A DNA stretch of 64,000 nt from Aquamicrobium lusatiense (GTDB lineage: Bacteria; Pseudomonadota; Alphaproteobacteria; Rhizobiales; Rhizobiaceae). Position numbers and translations under genes: made by a program. Location: the NCBI RefSeq assembly GCF_014201615.1, contig NZ_JACHEU010000001.1, positions 2,065,631 through 2,129,630 of the forward strand, given 5' to 3'. Shown here piece by piece: positions 1 to 11,817 of this stretch; the first letter of the stretch is position 1, and each line of letters starts with the position of its first letter. The notes under the pieces were generated by a model. The model made no database searches. It was not told the origin of the DNA and was given only the letters and a program-made list of their open reading frames with translations.

Positions 1-320
1 TGGTGGTTCTGACGCGCCGCAGCGAGCAGCGCGTGGCCTCCCTGCTGGCCGCCGGCAACGACGTTGCCCTGCGTGCATTGCTGACAAGTGCCGGCCTTGC
101 GGATGCCACCCATGCCATCATCCTGCGCGCGCTGAAGATCTGGCGCGAGGTCGCAAACGGCAAGCGCGTCGCCGGCGTTCAGGAGGTGAGCTGGCTGATG
201 CTGAAGGAACTCGGCGGGCAGGGCGCGCAGGGCGACCTCGCCACGCTGGTGAAATCCATCCACCTCGATGCGCTGCGCGAAAACGCGCGTGGCCACGCCC
301 TCGCCATAGCCGCTGCCTGA
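1..320 (+). CDS. DUF2336-like protein, C-terminal fragment (5' end outside window)
   Basis: An open frame enters from the left edge and ends with TGA at 318-320. About 105 residues are visible, helical and rich in Ala and Leu. The pattern resembles the C-terminal half of the DUF2336 proteins of alphaproteobacteria, whose function is unknown. A GTG at position 3 could be read as a start, but the frame is open to the edge, so the true start is probably outside the window. It converges on the FUSC gene with only 2 bp between stop codons. The family call is from residue pattern only and is tentative. Confidence 0.5.
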   Translation, partial: VVLTRRSEQRVASLLAAGNDVALRALLTSAGLADATHAIILRALKIWREVANGKRVAGVQEVSWLMLKELGGQGAQGDLATLVKSIHLDALRENARGHALAIAAA

Positions 321-322
321 AA

Positions 323-2362
323 TCAGGCCCTGCGACTGAAAAAGGCCGGGTGATCCTCGATCGCCGCCGCGATAACGCGCATGGAGGCAGCGGCCTGCAA
401 GGCCTCGCCCTTGCCGGAAGCTGCGATCCGGCCGGCTGTCTGGCGAGCGGCGGCAACCGTTCCCGCCCATGACGAGCCGGCAGGCTTCACCAGCAGCCCG
501 CGCGCCACCTGGCGCAGGAAATCACCTGCCTCTTCCTTGTCTGCTGCCGTCAGCCCGCTGCCCAGCATGGAAATGCGCAGGCGCAGCACCGAAAGGCCGG
601 CCGTCACCGCCGCCACGCTGCCGGCGATGAGCGCCTCGCCTTCCTTTCCGCTCCCCTGCAACAGCGGCAGCAACTGGCTTATACGGTCGTATGCGAGGCT
701 TTCGAAAGCGGATCGCTTCGCGATGCGCTCATGCAGGCACAGGCGCGCCAGATCCTCACGCATGGCGCGCACGATGCCTTCGGCCGTCCGGCGCGGATTA
801 GCTGGAAGCACGGTGAGGAACACGCCTATCGCCAGCAGGATGCCGATCAGTATCGAGCCAGAACCGGCGAGAAACTCCGCCGGGTCGTAGCTCATGGACT
901 GGTGCGGGCTCAGGAAGGCGAGGAAATTGATCGCAAATGCGGTTGCGACGCCGGTCAGGCGCGGATTGGCCATGGCAAGTGCCGCCGGCACCAGTATCGG
1001 CACCACGAACAGCGCGAACCAGAAAAATCCGGGGAAGGCGGGCAGGAGCACCTGTCCGACCACGAAGGCGAAAGGCAGGGCAAGGAGGGTACCCTTGAAG
1101 AAGCCCCATGCGACCTTGACCGGAAACGGCCGCGCCGCGAACAGGCTGGCCACGACGGCGACAATGACGACGATGCCCGCCGCACTCGACCATTGCGTTT
1201 CCAGCCAGAAGGCCGCGACCAGCGCCGTGGCCACCATGGCGCGGATGGCGTTGCGCCGCGCCGCATCATGGTCGCGGTGAATGACGAGAGCCGGCTGCCG
1301 GCGCAGGCTTTTCTGCCGGTCGGGCTCGTGGCGCAGCATGTCCAGCCCGCGCAAGGCACCTTTCAGCGCATGGACGAACTCCCGCACCAGCGCCAGCCGC
1401 GAAGCCGTGGCGACGGGATCGTCCCCGTCCGTGGATCTCGCCATTGCCGCCATGGTTGCGATCTCGTCGAGGCGCGCGATGAACGGGGACGTATCGTCGA
1501 GGACGCCGGGCGCGGCCATATCGTCGACCAGCGATTTCAGTGCGTCGCGTATGGGTTGCAGCGCCTCATTGTCCGGCAGCGCGTGCTGGCGCAGCATCCG
1601 GGTCGCCGAAATGGCGGACAGCAGATGGCCGATGGCGCGCCGCACGGAATGCGCGCGGCTGGCGCGTCCGGGCGTTTCCAGCCGCGCATAGGCGCGCATT
1701 TCGCTGAGTGCCTGTATGTCCGTCACCAGCTTGCGGTGAACGGGCCGCAGCGTTGAAATGTCGGCGTCTGAAAAGGCCCCGCGCGCATAAGTGGCAAGGT
1801 CACTGATGCAGCCGGCCAGCCGGGTTCCCATGGCTTCCGAAGCCAGTTGCGGCAGCATGAGCCGGCTGCTGATACCGGCGCATAAGATGCCGATGACGAT
1901 CTCGCCGCAGCGCGCCAGGGCCAGATCCTGAAGCAGATGCGGTTCGGCAAAGCCGGGCAAGCCGATGATGATCGCCGTATAGCCGGCGAGGGCGGCGCCA
2001 TAGGCTTCCGGATTGCGCAACATGGAGGCGAACCATGTGCAGATCCCGATCCACAGCGACAGCACGGCCAGGAACAGCCAGGCATTGCCACCGAACAGGG
2101 GCACCATGACGAGCGCTGCAAATGCGCCCGCCAGCGTTCCAATCAGCCGGTAGAAGCTCTTGGCCAGAACCATGCCGGCAACAGGCTGGGCGACGATGAA
2201 CACCGTCATCATGGCCCAGTGCGGATGCTCCAGCCGCAGGGCATAGGCCACGAACAGCGCGACAAGACCGGCAAGCGTGGTGCGAAGCGCGAAAACCCAG
2301 TCGCCGCGCGTCGGACGCATCAGGCCTGTAAGCGTGTCCCTGATCCGGTTCATCGCCCGCAT
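323..2362 (-). CDS. FUSC-family inner-membrane protein (aromatic acid / fusaric acid exporter type)
   Basis: A protein of about 679 residues with two hydrophobic blocks of several membrane segments each, one at the N-terminus and one after about residue 370. A long soluble helical region follows each block. This duplicated layout is typical of FUSC/YccS/AaeB-type proteins, which are thought to export aromatic carboxylic acids. I chose the ATG at 2362, just past the parE stop. ATG 2353 is an alternative, and a GTG at 2407 would extend the protein into parE with poorly conserved-looking residues. It lies immediately downstream of parE on the same strand and may be co-transcribed with it. The substrate cannot be told from sequence. 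Confidence 0.8.
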   Translation of the reverse strand: MRAMNRIRDTLTGLMRPTRGDWVFALRTTLAGLVALFVAYALRLEHPHWAMMTVFIVAQPVAGMVLAKSFYRLIGTLAGAFAALVMVPLFGGNAWLFLAVLSLWIGICTWFASMLRNPEAYGAALAGYTAIIIGLPGFAEPHLLQDLALARCGEIVIGILCAGISSRLMLPQLASEAMGTRLAGCISDLATYARGAFSDADISTLRPVHRKLVTDIQALSEMRAYARLETPGRASRAHSVRRAIGHLLSAISATRMLRQHALPDNEALQPIRDALKSLVDDMAAPGVLDDTSPFIARLDEIATMAAMARSTDGDDPVATASRLALVREFVHALKGALRGLDMLRHEPDRQKSLRRQPALVIHRDHDAARRNAIRAMVATALVAAFWLETQWSSAAGIVVIVAVVASLFAARPFPVKVAWGFFKGTLLALPFAFVVGQVLLPAFPGFFWFALFVVPILVPAALAMANPRLTGVATAFAINFLAFLSPHQSMSYDPAEFLAGSGSILIGILLAIGVFLTVLPANPRRTAEGIVRAMREDLARLCLHERIAKRSAFESLAYDRISQLLPLLQGSGKEGEALIAGSVAAVTAGLSVLRLRISMLGSGLTAADKEEAGDFLRQVARGLLVKPAGSSWAGTVAAARQTAGRIAASGKGEALQAAASMRVIAAAIEDHPAFFSRRA

Positions 2363-2369
2363 CGGGGTC

Positions 2370-4469
2370 TCAGATGTCCAGCGCGTCGGCCTCGGCGAAT
2401 TCGGCACGCTCGGTGATGAACCGGAAACGTGCTTCCGGCTTCGTGCCCATCAGCGCATCCACGGCATCGCGGGTTGCCGCTTCCTCATCGATCACATCGA
2501 CGCGTAGAAGCGTGCGCTTCTTCGGGTCCATGGTGGTTTCCTTGAGCTGATGCGCCATCATCTCGCCAAGGCCCTTGAAACGCCCGATCTCCACCTTGCT
2601 GCGCCCGGTGAACTGGGTGCGCAGCAACTCGTCCTTGTGGGCGTCGTCGCGCGCATAGGCGACCTTGCCGCCCTGCCGGATCGAATAGAGCGGCGGAACC
2701 GCCATGTAGAGATGCCCGCCATGAATGAGCTGCGGCATCTCCTGATAGAAGAAGGTGATGAGCAGCGAGGCGATGTGCGCGCCGTCGACGTCGGCGTCGG
2801 TCATGATGATGACGCGGTCGTAGCGAAGGTCCTGATCGCGATATTTCGAGCGCGTGCCGCAGCCCAGCGCCTGAACCAGGTCGGAAATCGTCTGGTTGGC
2901 GGTGAGCTTGTCGTGACCGGCGCTGGCGACGTTGAGGATCTTGCCGCGCAGCGGCAGAACGGCCTGCGTGGCGCGGTCGCGCGCCTGCTTGGCGGAGCCA
3001 CCAGCCGAATCGCCCTCGACGATGAACAGTTCAGCGCCTGCGGCGGCATTCTGGGTGCAGTCGGCCAGCTTGCCCGGCAGGCGCAGCTTGCGAACGGCGG
3101 TCTTGCGCGACACCTCGCGCTCCTGACGGCGGCGAACGCGCTCGTCGGCGCGCTGGATCACCCAGTCGAGCAGCTTCGAGGCTTCCTGCGGGTTGTCGGC
3201 CAGCCAATGGTCGAACGGATCGCGGATCGCACTTTCGACGATGCGCACGGCTTCGACCGTCGCAAGGCGGTCCTTGGTCTGGCCGACGAATTCCGGTTCG
3301 CGGATGAATACGGACAGCATGCCGGCGGCCGAGATCATCACGTCTTCGGACGTCACCACCGAGGCGCGCTTGTTGCCGACCAGATCGGCATAGGCGCGCA
3401 GGCCGCGCAGCAGCACGTTGCGCAGGCCGGTTTCATGCGTGCCGCCTTCACCGGTCGGAATGGTGTTGCAGTAGGAGTTGAGGAAGCCGTCGCCGCCATA
3501 CCAGGTCACGGCCCATTCGACCGAGCCATGACCACCCTGACGCTCGGTCTTGCCGGCGAAGATTTCACGCGTGACCTGAAAATCGCCGCCCAGCGAGGCG
3601 GCCAGATAATCCTTGAGACCGCCCGGATAGTGGAACTCGTCCTTCGGGGGCGTGGTGTCCTTCTCGCCGATCAGCAGCGGATCGCAACTCCAGCGGATCT
3701 CGACGCCGCCAAAAAGATAAGCCTTGGAGCGTGCCATCCTGTAGAGGCGTGCCGGATCGAACTTCGCGCCCTTGCCGAAAATCTGATCGTCCGGCCTGAA
3801 GCGGATCTTCGTCCCGCGCCGGTTGTGGATGTCGCCCAGATGTTCGAGATCGCCGAGCGGCTTGCCGCGCGAAAACCGCTGGCGATAGAGCTTGCGCCCG
3901 CGCGCGATCTCGACTTCCAGTTCTTCTGAAAGCGCGTTGACGACGGAGACGCCGACGCCATGCAGGCCGCCCGAGGTTTCATAGACCTTGGAATCGAATT
4001 TGCCGCCGGAGTGCAGCGTGGTCATGATGACCTCAATGGCAGGGCGGTTGTATTTCGGGTGCAGATCGACGGGAATGCCGCGCCCATTGTCGGTCACGGT
4101 CAAAAAACCGTCGGCGGAAAGCTCCACCTCGATGAAGGTGGCGTGGCCGGCAACGGCTTCGTCCATCGAGTTGTCGATGACTTCGGCAAACAGATGATGC
4201 AGCGCCTTTTCGTCGGTGCCGCCGATATACATGCCGGGCCTACGCCGAACCGGCTCCAGCCCTTCCAGAACCTCGATGTCGGCCGCGCTGTATCCGTCGC
4301 CGATTGGCGCAGGCGCGGAAGGCACCGTCTTCGGAGTTGCGGATGCTGCCGGGGCAGCAGCCGTCGCCGCCTTGCGGGCCGCTTCCACAAGCGGATCGGC
4401 CGGGCGTGCAGGTGCGCGCACCGGCTGCGGCTTGTCATCGATGCGGGCGAAAAGATCGTTGCTGTCGTC
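2370..4469 (-). CDS. parE: DNA topoisomerase IV subunit B
   Basis: ParE binds and hydrolyses ATP for the ParC2ParE2 type II topoisomerase, which separates replicated chromosomes. The 699-residue product has a low-complexity Ala/Pro leader of about 55 residues. A GHKL ATPase domain follows (EVIDNSMDE near 97, a DNGRGIP loop, GGLHGVG), then the transducer domain, then a TOPRIM domain with EGDSAGG and DADVDGAHI. Length and motif order fit ParE rather than GyrB, because there is no GyrB-type C-terminal insertion. The start at 4469 (MDDSNDLF) is the usual rhizobial ParE beginning. An in-frame ATG at 4502 would add 11 residues. Confidence 0.93.
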   Translation of the reverse strand, partial: DDSNDLFARIDDKPQPVRAPARPADPLVEAARKAATAAAPAASATPKTVPSAPAPIGDGYSAADIEVLEGLEPVRRRPGMYIGGTDEKALHHLFAEVIDNSMDEAVAGHATFIEVELSADGFLTVTDNGRGIPVDLHPKYNRPAIEVIMTTLHSGGKFDSKVYETSGGLHGVGVSVVNALSEELEVEIARGRKLYRQRFSRGKPLGDLEHLGDIHNRRGTKIRFRPDDQIFGKGAKFDPARLYRMARSKAYLFGGVEIRWSCDPLLIGEKDTTPPKDEFHYPGGLKDYLAASLGGDFQVTREIFAGKTERQGGHGSVEWAVTWYGGDGFLNSYCNTIPTGEGGTHETGLRNVLLRGLRAYADLVGNKRASVVTSEDVMISAAGMLSVFIREPEFVGQTKDRLATVEAVRIVESAIRDPFDHWLADNPQEASKLLDWVIQRADERVRRRQEREVSRKTAVRKLRLPGKLADCTQNAAAGAELFIVEGDSAGGSAKQARDRATQAVLPLRGKILNVASAGHDKLTANQTISDLVQALGCGTRSKYRDQDLRYDRVIIMTDADVDGAHIASLLITFFYQEMPQLIHGGHLYMAVPPLYSIRQGGKVAYARDDAHKDELLRTQFTGRSKVEIGRFKGLGEMMAHQLKETTMDPKKRTLLRVDVIDEEAATRDAVDALMGTKPEARFRFITERAEFAEADALDI

Positions 4470-4625
4470 CATGCGGGTCCGTGAGCGGAGGCTGCGAATC
4501 ACCGGCTAGTCTGCCACGCTTTGGGGGCAAGCGCGACCAAGGTTCCGGTTCTGTTCAGGATCGTTTCCACGCAATACAGAGGATTAGCGCGGGGAGCAAG
4601 GGCCGGACGCTTCCAAACGCTGCCC

Positions 4626-4658
4626 CAAAAAGCAAAGGCCGGCATTTTGCGCCGGCCT
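4626..4658 (-). terminator. Intrinsic terminator downstream of gcvP
   Basis: The 8-bp arms AGGCCGGC (4636-4643) and GCCGGCCT (4651-4658) pair around a 7-nt loop. On the minus strand the hairpin is followed by TTTGCTTTTTG. It lies 27 bp beyond the gcvP stop, as expected for termination of the gcvTHP transcript. Confidence 0.7.
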
Positions 4659-4684
4659 CTGCCATGTCTTCATTCCGGATCGGC

Positions 4685-7492
<2,808 letters not shown>

Positions 7493-7504
7493 TGTTTTGT
7501 CCTG

Positions 7505-7873
7505 TCAGCCGATATGGGCGTTGTAGGCCGCTTCATCCATGAGACCGTCGAGCTGGCTCGTGTCGGAAAGCTTCATCTTCCACAGCCAGCCGTCGCCGGT
7601 GGCGGCGGAATTCACCAGTGCCGGGTCTGAGGAAAGTGCCTCGTTGGCTTCGGTCACTTCGCCATCGACGGGCGCATAGACGTCCGACGCCGCCTTGACG
7701 GATTCCACCACGACGGCCGTGTCGCCCTTGCTCAGGCTCTTGCCGGTCTCAGGCAGTTCGACGAAGACGAGATCCCCAAGCTGCTCCTGCGCATAGTCGG
7801 TGATGCCTACGGTCGCCACATCGCCCTCGACGCGCAGCCATTCGTGGTCTTCGGTGTAATAGGTCGTTGCCAT
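7505..7873 (-). CDS. gcvH: Glycine cleavage system H protein
   Basis: A 122-residue lipoyl carrier that shuttles the aminomethyl intermediate between GcvP and GcvT. The lipoyl attachment site is clear: [15 protein letters not shown], with Lys60 as the modified residue. The N-terminal YYTEDHEWL is typical of the family. The ATG at 7871-7873 lies 5 bp after the gcvT stop, so the two are probably translationally coupled. The frame stays open further upstream through gcvT, but that stretch is not part of GcvH. Confidence 0.96.
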   Translation of the reverse strand: MATTYYTEDHEWLRVEGDVATVGITDYAQEQLGDLVFVELPETGKSLSKGDTAVVVESVKAASDVYAPVDGEVTEANEALSSDPALVNSAATGDGWLWKMKLSDTSQLDGLMDEAAYNAHIG

Positions 7874-7878
7874 GAGAA

Positions 7879-8979
7879 TTATCCTTTGCGGTAGCGATGC
7901 GGTGTGAAGGGCAGGGCATGTATGTCGACCGGCACTTTCGTGCCACGCACATCGGCATACAGCCTGGTACCAACGGCTGCCTGAGTGGCGGGCACGTAGC
8001 CCATTGCGACCGGATGTCCGGCCGAAGGACCGAAACCACCCGAGGTGATGCGGCCGGCGGGATTGCCGTCCGTATCGAAGAGGGAAGCGCCGGCGCGCAC
8101 CGGCTGGCGCCCTTCCGGCTTGAGACCGACGCGCTTTTCGGAAGCGCCGCGGGCAATCAGATCGCGCAACGCGTCTGCGCCCACGAACCGGCCTTCGGCG
8201 CGCAGGCTCTTCGGCACGGCCCACATCAGCACCGCATCCACCGGATTGGTGTCGGGCGTAATGTCGTTGCCATGCAGGCACAGGCCGGCTTCAAGGCGAA
8301 GGCTGTCGCGGGCGGCAAGGCCCACCCACATCACGCGCTCGTCGGCGAACAGTTTTTCGAGCAGCTCGCGGGCGTCCTTTTCCGGAAGGCCGATCTCGAA
8401 GCCGTCTTCGCCGGTATAGCCGGAGCGCGTCAGGAACCAGCCGTCGCGAGGTTCGACCCCATGCATGAAGATGAGCGCGCCGGTTTCGACGCCGGCCTTG
8501 TTGAGGGCGGCTTCGGCTTCGGGGCCCTGAATGGCGAGGAAGACGCGATCGAGCGGATCGATGGTGACGTCGAGCCCCTCGGCGAGGCTGCGCAGATGCG
8601 CCTCGTCCTGTGCCGCGTTGCCGGCATTGGCCACCAGCATGAAGCTGTCGTCGCCAAGACGGGTGACGATCACGTCGTCGAGGATGCCGGCGGCATCGTT
8701 GAGCAGGAAGGAATATTTGGACTGAAGCAGCGGCAGCGCCGCAGAATCAAGAGGGCAGGCGCGTTCGAGAAGCGCGCCGGCACCGCTGCCGGAAAGCTCG
8801 ATCAGCTTCATGTGCGATATATCGAACACGCCGACATGTTCGCGCGTGTGCAGATGCTCTTTCATGACGCCGGCCGGATAGGTCAGCGGCATGGACCAGC
8901 CGGCAAAGGCGCCAAAGCGCGCTCCGGCCTGTTTGTGCAGATCTTCAAGGGGGAGGTGCTTGTCTTCAGGGCCTGCCAT
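7879..8979 (-). CDS. gcvT: Aminomethyltransferase (glycine cleavage T protein)
   Basis: The T protein releases ammonia from the GcvH-bound intermediate and transfers the methylene group to tetrahydrofolate. The product is 366 residues. Family signatures are an N-terminal [19 protein letters not shown], a VGVFDISHM motif, and a C-terminal GCV_T beta-barrel ending in [10 protein letters not shown]. The start at 8979 (MAGPEDKHL) has GGAG just upstream on the minus strand. The frame is open further upstream, but that sequence belongs to the riboswitch leader. It is the first gene of the operon. Confidence 0.96.
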   Translation of the reverse strand: MAGPEDKHLPLEDLHKQAGARFGAFAGWSMPLTYPAGVMKEHLHTREHVGVFDISHMKLIELSGSGAGALLERACPLDSAALPLLQSKYSFLLNDAAGILDDVIVTRLGDDSFMLVANAGNAAQDEAHLRSLAEGLDVTIDPLDRVFLAIQGPEAEAALNKAGVETGALIFMHGVEPRDGWFLTRSGYTGEDGFEIGLPEKDARELLEKLFADERVMWVGLAARDSLRLEAGLCLHGNDITPDTNPVDAVLMWAVPKSLRAEGRFVGADALRDLIARGASEKRVGLKPEGRQPVRAGASLFDTDGNPAGRITSGGFGPSAGHPVAMGYVPATQAAVGTRLYADVRGTKVPVDIHALPFTPHRYRKG

Positions 8980-9019
8980 AACTTCTCCAGAACAACACGA
9001 AACCGGCCGCAACGGCGAC

Positions 9020-9212
9020 CATTCGTGCCCCTCTGTCTGAAGCCTGAGAGACTCGTGCAACCGGAACTCTGTCGGCGGCACTTACACCTTCGGCGCGAAG
9101 CAGCAATGCCTCGACTTTCCAGAGTGTCGTTCCTGCTTACGGTTCTTTTGCCTGAGAGATTTCGGGCGATTTCCCCTTCGGCGGCAGCTTTGCGCTGCTC
9201 TCTCCCGCAAAC
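9020..9212 (-). ncRNA. Tandem glycine riboswitch (gcvT leader)
   Basis: The minus-strand leader of gcvT carries two copies of the glycine aptamer signature. Upstream aptamer: GGGAGAG near 9200-9207, CGCCGAAGGGG near 9176, and ATCTCTCAGGCAAAAGAACC ending near 9140. Downstream aptamer: CGCCGAAGG near 9090, then AGTCTCTCAGGCTTCAGACA near 9035 and an AGAGGGG closing arm near 9030. The two-aptamer layout with a short linker and the position about 45 bp upstream of the gcvT ATG are typical of cooperative glycine-sensing ON switches controlling glycine cleavage operons. The aptamer pair ends close to the gcvT RBS. No separate terminator hairpin is obvious in that gap, so control may be at translation initiation. 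That last point is inference. Confidence 0.93.
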
Positions 9213-9513
9213 AGTTGAAGCCCTTGTGAGGCCCCCCGACGCCCGAATGCATAGACTAGTCGTGCAGACTTGTCACCTGTGTCGCGGATGGTCGTGGAAG
9301 ATTGTTTTCGGCATCGGCCGATGCTGGCCGGATGCCGTTCTCAAGGTATCAGGGAGGCGAGGGCAGATTGACAATTGTAGCATCGGTATAATGCGTCAGC
9401 ATAAGTGCTGATCCGAAGCCGGCAAATCGCAGGCTGAAACATGCCCGAACAAACACCAGGCAAGGCATACCAGATAACCGAAGGGATAATTCACTTGCCT
9501 TTGCCACTTGAAG

Positions 9514-9588
9514 TGGCTCCCCGGGACGGATTCGAACCATCGACCAACCGGTTAACAGCCGGTTGCTCTACCGCTGAGCTACCGGGGA
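9514..9588 (-). tRNA. tRNA-Asn (GTT)
   Basis: A 75-nt cloverleaf on the minus strand. It begins TCCCCGGTAGCTCAGCGGTA and has anticodon loop CTGTTAACC. The T-loop reads GGTTCGAATCC and the 3' end is CCGGGGAGCCA with encoded CCA. The 7-bp acceptor stem TCCCCGG/CCGGGGA is fully paired. Confidence 0.97.
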
Positions 9589-9616
9589 ACAGCAGGCTCT
9601 TGCGTGAACGAGGCAG

Positions 9617-9645
9617 CCTATAGCAAACCCTTTTCGGCTTTGCAA
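9617..9645 (-). promoter_or_regulatory. Probable sigma-70 promoter of tRNA-Asn
   Basis: On the minus strand TTGCAA (9640-9645) is separated by exactly 17 bp from TATAGG (9617-9622), 29 bp upstream of the tRNA 5' end. Spacing and position are right for a housekeeping promoter. The boxes are only moderate matches. Confidence 0.5.
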
Positions 9646-9830
9646 AGAAGCATTTCGCTTTTTTTACACCATTTTCACAGACCTGCTCGAAATGTCGCAG
9701 GCCTGTGGCCATATTGACCCCACGGCCAGCCGTCAGGAGCCGGAGGTTAAGAGCATAAACATGGGCTGAACCGCGGATTTGCCGAGATGTCGTGTTACCG
9801 GATACGCAGCTGAACGGTGCATGGAGAATT

Positions 9831-10097
9831 ATGATTCAGGACGATTCCTCAAACGGTTGTGAAGAGACGCGCCGCAAGATCACTTTGCTGGGCAAGGAGT
9901 TTACCTTGCCGCGGTCGCGCCGTGCGCGCATCGCCATCGGCATAAGCCTGATGGTGCTCGGCTGTTTCGGCTTCCTGCCGGTGCTGGGCTTCTGGATGAT
10001 TCCGCTCGGGCTTCTGATACTCTCCTATGAATTCGCCCGTGTGCGCCGCTGGCGCAGGCGCGCCGCCGTATGGTGGGAGCGTCGCCGCCGCCGCTAA
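9831..10097 (+). CDS. Small inner-membrane protein, PGPGW-like
   Basis: An 88-residue protein with a charged N-terminus, two hydrophobic helices (about residues 35-70, with LPVLGFWMIPLGLLILSYEFA) and a very Arg-rich tail ending in WERRRRR. The helix-Pro-Gly-helix pattern resembles the small PGPGW-type membrane proteins of unknown function, but I do not recognise it with certainty. The ATG at 9831 (MIQDDSSNG) is preferred. An upstream ATG at 9792 lacks a good ribosome site. Confidence 0.6.
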   Translation: MIQDDSSNGCEETRRKITLLGKEFTLPRSRRARIAIGISLMVLGCFGFLPVLGFWMIPLGLLILSYEFARVRRWRRRAAVWWERRRRR

Positions 10098-10126
10098 GGC
10101 GTTCGCATTCATGTTACATGGGGGAA

Positions 10127-10723
10127 ATGAGCAAGCTTTTTACACTTATCGACACGGTATCCGCGCGGCTCGAAGTCAAAAAGAGTCGGTTTGTCGCCGT
10201 AGCAGGACCTGTCGCCGATGAAGCTGCGGCCAGAGCCTTTATAGATATGCATGCCGAACGCACCGCAAATCACAATTGCTGGGCGTGGCGTGTGGGGCAA
10301 AATTACCGGTTCAGCGATGATGGAGAGCCCGGTGGGACGGCGGGTAAACCGATCTTGCAGGCCATTGATGGTCAGTCGCTGGACAATGTGGCGGTGGTGG
10401 TCACGCGCTGGTTCGGCGGCGTGCTGCTTGGAAGCGGTGGGCTGATCCGTGCCTATGGCGGAACGGCGGCATCATGCCTGCATGAGGCTTCTAGGAAGCC
10501 GCTGGTGGAAACCTTGTCAGCCACTGTCGCCTGCGGGTTCAGCGATCTGTCGCTTGTGCAGTCGAGGCTGGAGGCTGTGCCGGATGCGAAGCTTCACGCG
10601 CCCCGGTTCAACGAGAGCGGGGCCGAGCTGTCCTTCGATGTTCCGAAGGATGCGGCATTTGACATAGAGCGCCTGGTTACCGACCTGACCGCAGGTCGCG
10701 CGCGTGTTCAATGGAGTGGATAA
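10127..10723 (+). CDS. YigZ/IMPACT-family protein
   Basis: A 198-residue member of the UPF0029/IMPACT family. Signatures are KKSRFVAVAGPV near the start, the HNCWAWRVG...SDDGEPGGTAGKPIL block, and the VVVTRWFGGVLLGSGGLIRAYG block in the N-terminal domain. A C-terminal DUF1949-like domain follows. Members are proposed to bind nucleic acid or ribosome-associated factors; the exact role is unsettled. The ATG at 10127 follows a GGGG ribosome site. ATG 10118 is also in frame. Confidence 0.88.
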   Translation: MSKLFTLIDTVSARLEVKKSRFVAVAGPVADEAAARAFIDMHAERTANHNCWAWRVGQNYRFSDDGEPGGTAGKPILQAIDGQSLDNVAVVVTRWFGGVLLGSGGLIRAYGGTAASCLHEASRKPLVETLSATVACGFSDLSLVQSRLEAVPDAKLHAPRFNESGAELSFDVPKDAAFDIERLVTDLTAGRARVQWSG

Positions 10724-10762
10724 TCGGGGGAGTGGATAGCCGGGGGCGTGGATAGCCGGAAG
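10715..10762 (+). repeat. Three tandem 16-bp repeats at the end of the YigZ-family gene
   Basis: AGTGGATAATCGGGGG (10715-10730), AGTGGATAGCCGGGGG (10731-10746) and CGTGGATAGCCGGAAG (10747-10762) are head-to-tail copies differing at a few positions. The first copy contains the stop codon of the upstream gene. They look like a recent short slippage duplication. I see no function. Confidence 0.75.
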
Positions 10763-10811
10763 GAGCGCTGTCCTGCGGGAGACTTGTTCCTTCCGGCCGA
10801 TTGCTGCGTTG

Positions 10812-11330
10812 TCAGCTGTCGCGTTTTGCCTGTGCAACCGCACCGGCCTTGCGCTGGCGGCCGAGTTCCATGGGTCTGATCAGGTTCTTGGGCCGCTGTG
10901 ACGCCGCATTGCGCATGCCCTGATGGGCGTGCCGCGTGTTAAGAGGCGCTCCCTGATCCGTGGAAGCCTGCTTGAGCTGGAGTGCCGTGTGCGCAAGCTC
11001 GGCTTGCGAAACCTGCGCGGCCATGCGTTCGCGCCTTGTGCGTTCTGCATTCAGACGGCGTACTGCCTGCGAAAGCACTTCCTGCTTCGTGCTGTTGCCA
11101 GCCGCGGATGTTGCCGCTTCCGCGCCTTTGGCGGTTGCCTTACCGCGCATCTCCCGCCGGCGGCGCTGGACTTCTCCCTGCGCCTTGTCCCGCCGTTCGC
11201 GCAACAGCTTGATATGGTGGGAGAGATCCTTATCCGACAGCTCCTGCAATGCAGGATGGCGGGTATTGGCTACAAGCTCCTGCTCGGCCTTATCCAGTGC
11301 CCGTTCTTCCTCTTTGCGGCTAATGGCCAT
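10812..11330 (-). CDS. Conserved hypothetical protein, charged and helical
   Basis: A 172-residue protein, very rich in Arg, Lys, Glu and Ala, with a long predicted helical region (about residues 1-120, for example ISRKEEERALDKAEQELVA and LLRERRDKAQGEVQRRRREM). It has no signal peptide or membrane segment. The ATG at 11330 is preceded by AGGAG at good spacing. Similar coiled, basic proteins occur in Brucella and relatives as hypothetical proteins. I cannot give a function. It may bind nucleic acid, by composition only. Confidence 0.65.
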   Translation of the reverse strand: MAISRKEEERALDKAEQELVANTRHPALQELSDKDLSHHIKLLRERRDKAQGEVQRRRREMRGKATAKGAEAATSAAGNSTKQEVLSQAVRRLNAERTRRERMAAQVSQAELAHTALQLKQASTDQGAPLNTRHAHQGMRNAASQRPKNLIRPMELGRQRKAGAVAQAKRDS

Positions 11331-11651
11331 GATATCTCCTTCTGTCTTTAACGCCTCAGCTAACCATACCCGCCGGCTATTGCAAAACCGCTGCATGAGG
11401 TGAGGTGAACCGGCAGGACAAACGTGCCGGAGGCCGAGGCGGTTCCATTCCTGCGGGATAATCACGATTGCCCTGAAATGGCTCGGGGGGGGCTGGGATT
11501 GCGCTTTCGGTGACATTTTTCAGCGTGATGCCGGCGCACCGAAGATGGCTCTTCAGAATGAAGCAAGGAAAACATTGAGAATGACGGAGAGCGGCTTGAC
11601 TGGGAAATGGGGCTAACCTATTGAGGCCGCTGGAACGCTTGCACAGCGTGG
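11331..11651. other. Intergenic region with the tRNA-Cys promoter
   Basis: No gene is convincing in this stretch of about 320 bp. Near its right end TTGACT (11596-11601) is followed after 17 bp by TATTGA (11619-11624), about 28 bp upstream of tRNA-Cys, and is the likely tRNA promoter. The rest shows no obvious structure. Confidence 0.5.
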
Positions 11652-11725
11652 GGCCTCGTGGCGGAGTGGTTACGCAGAGGACTGCAAATCCTTGCACCCC
11701 GGTTCGATTCCGGGCGAGGCCTCCA
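11652..11725 (+). tRNA. tRNA-Cys (GCA)
   Basis: A 74-nt cloverleaf beginning GGCCTCGTGGCGGAGTGG. The anticodon loop is ACTGCAAAT, the T-loop is GGTTCGATTCC, and the acceptor arm GGCCTCG/CGAGGCC is fully paired, followed by discriminator T and encoded CCA. Confidence 0.97.
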
Positions 11726-11817
11726 GTTTTTCAGGGCATCCTGCCGCATTCGGCAGGATTTGTTCGTTCCAACGTACTGAAAGCGCGCGGTGCGCGCCAG
11801 AGCGGGGCAGCTTGCAC

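Noticed and set aside
7897..9411. Plus-strand frame opposite gcvT and the riboswitch
   Set aside because: It overlaps a certain gene and a structured RNA leader. Its composition is shadow-like.
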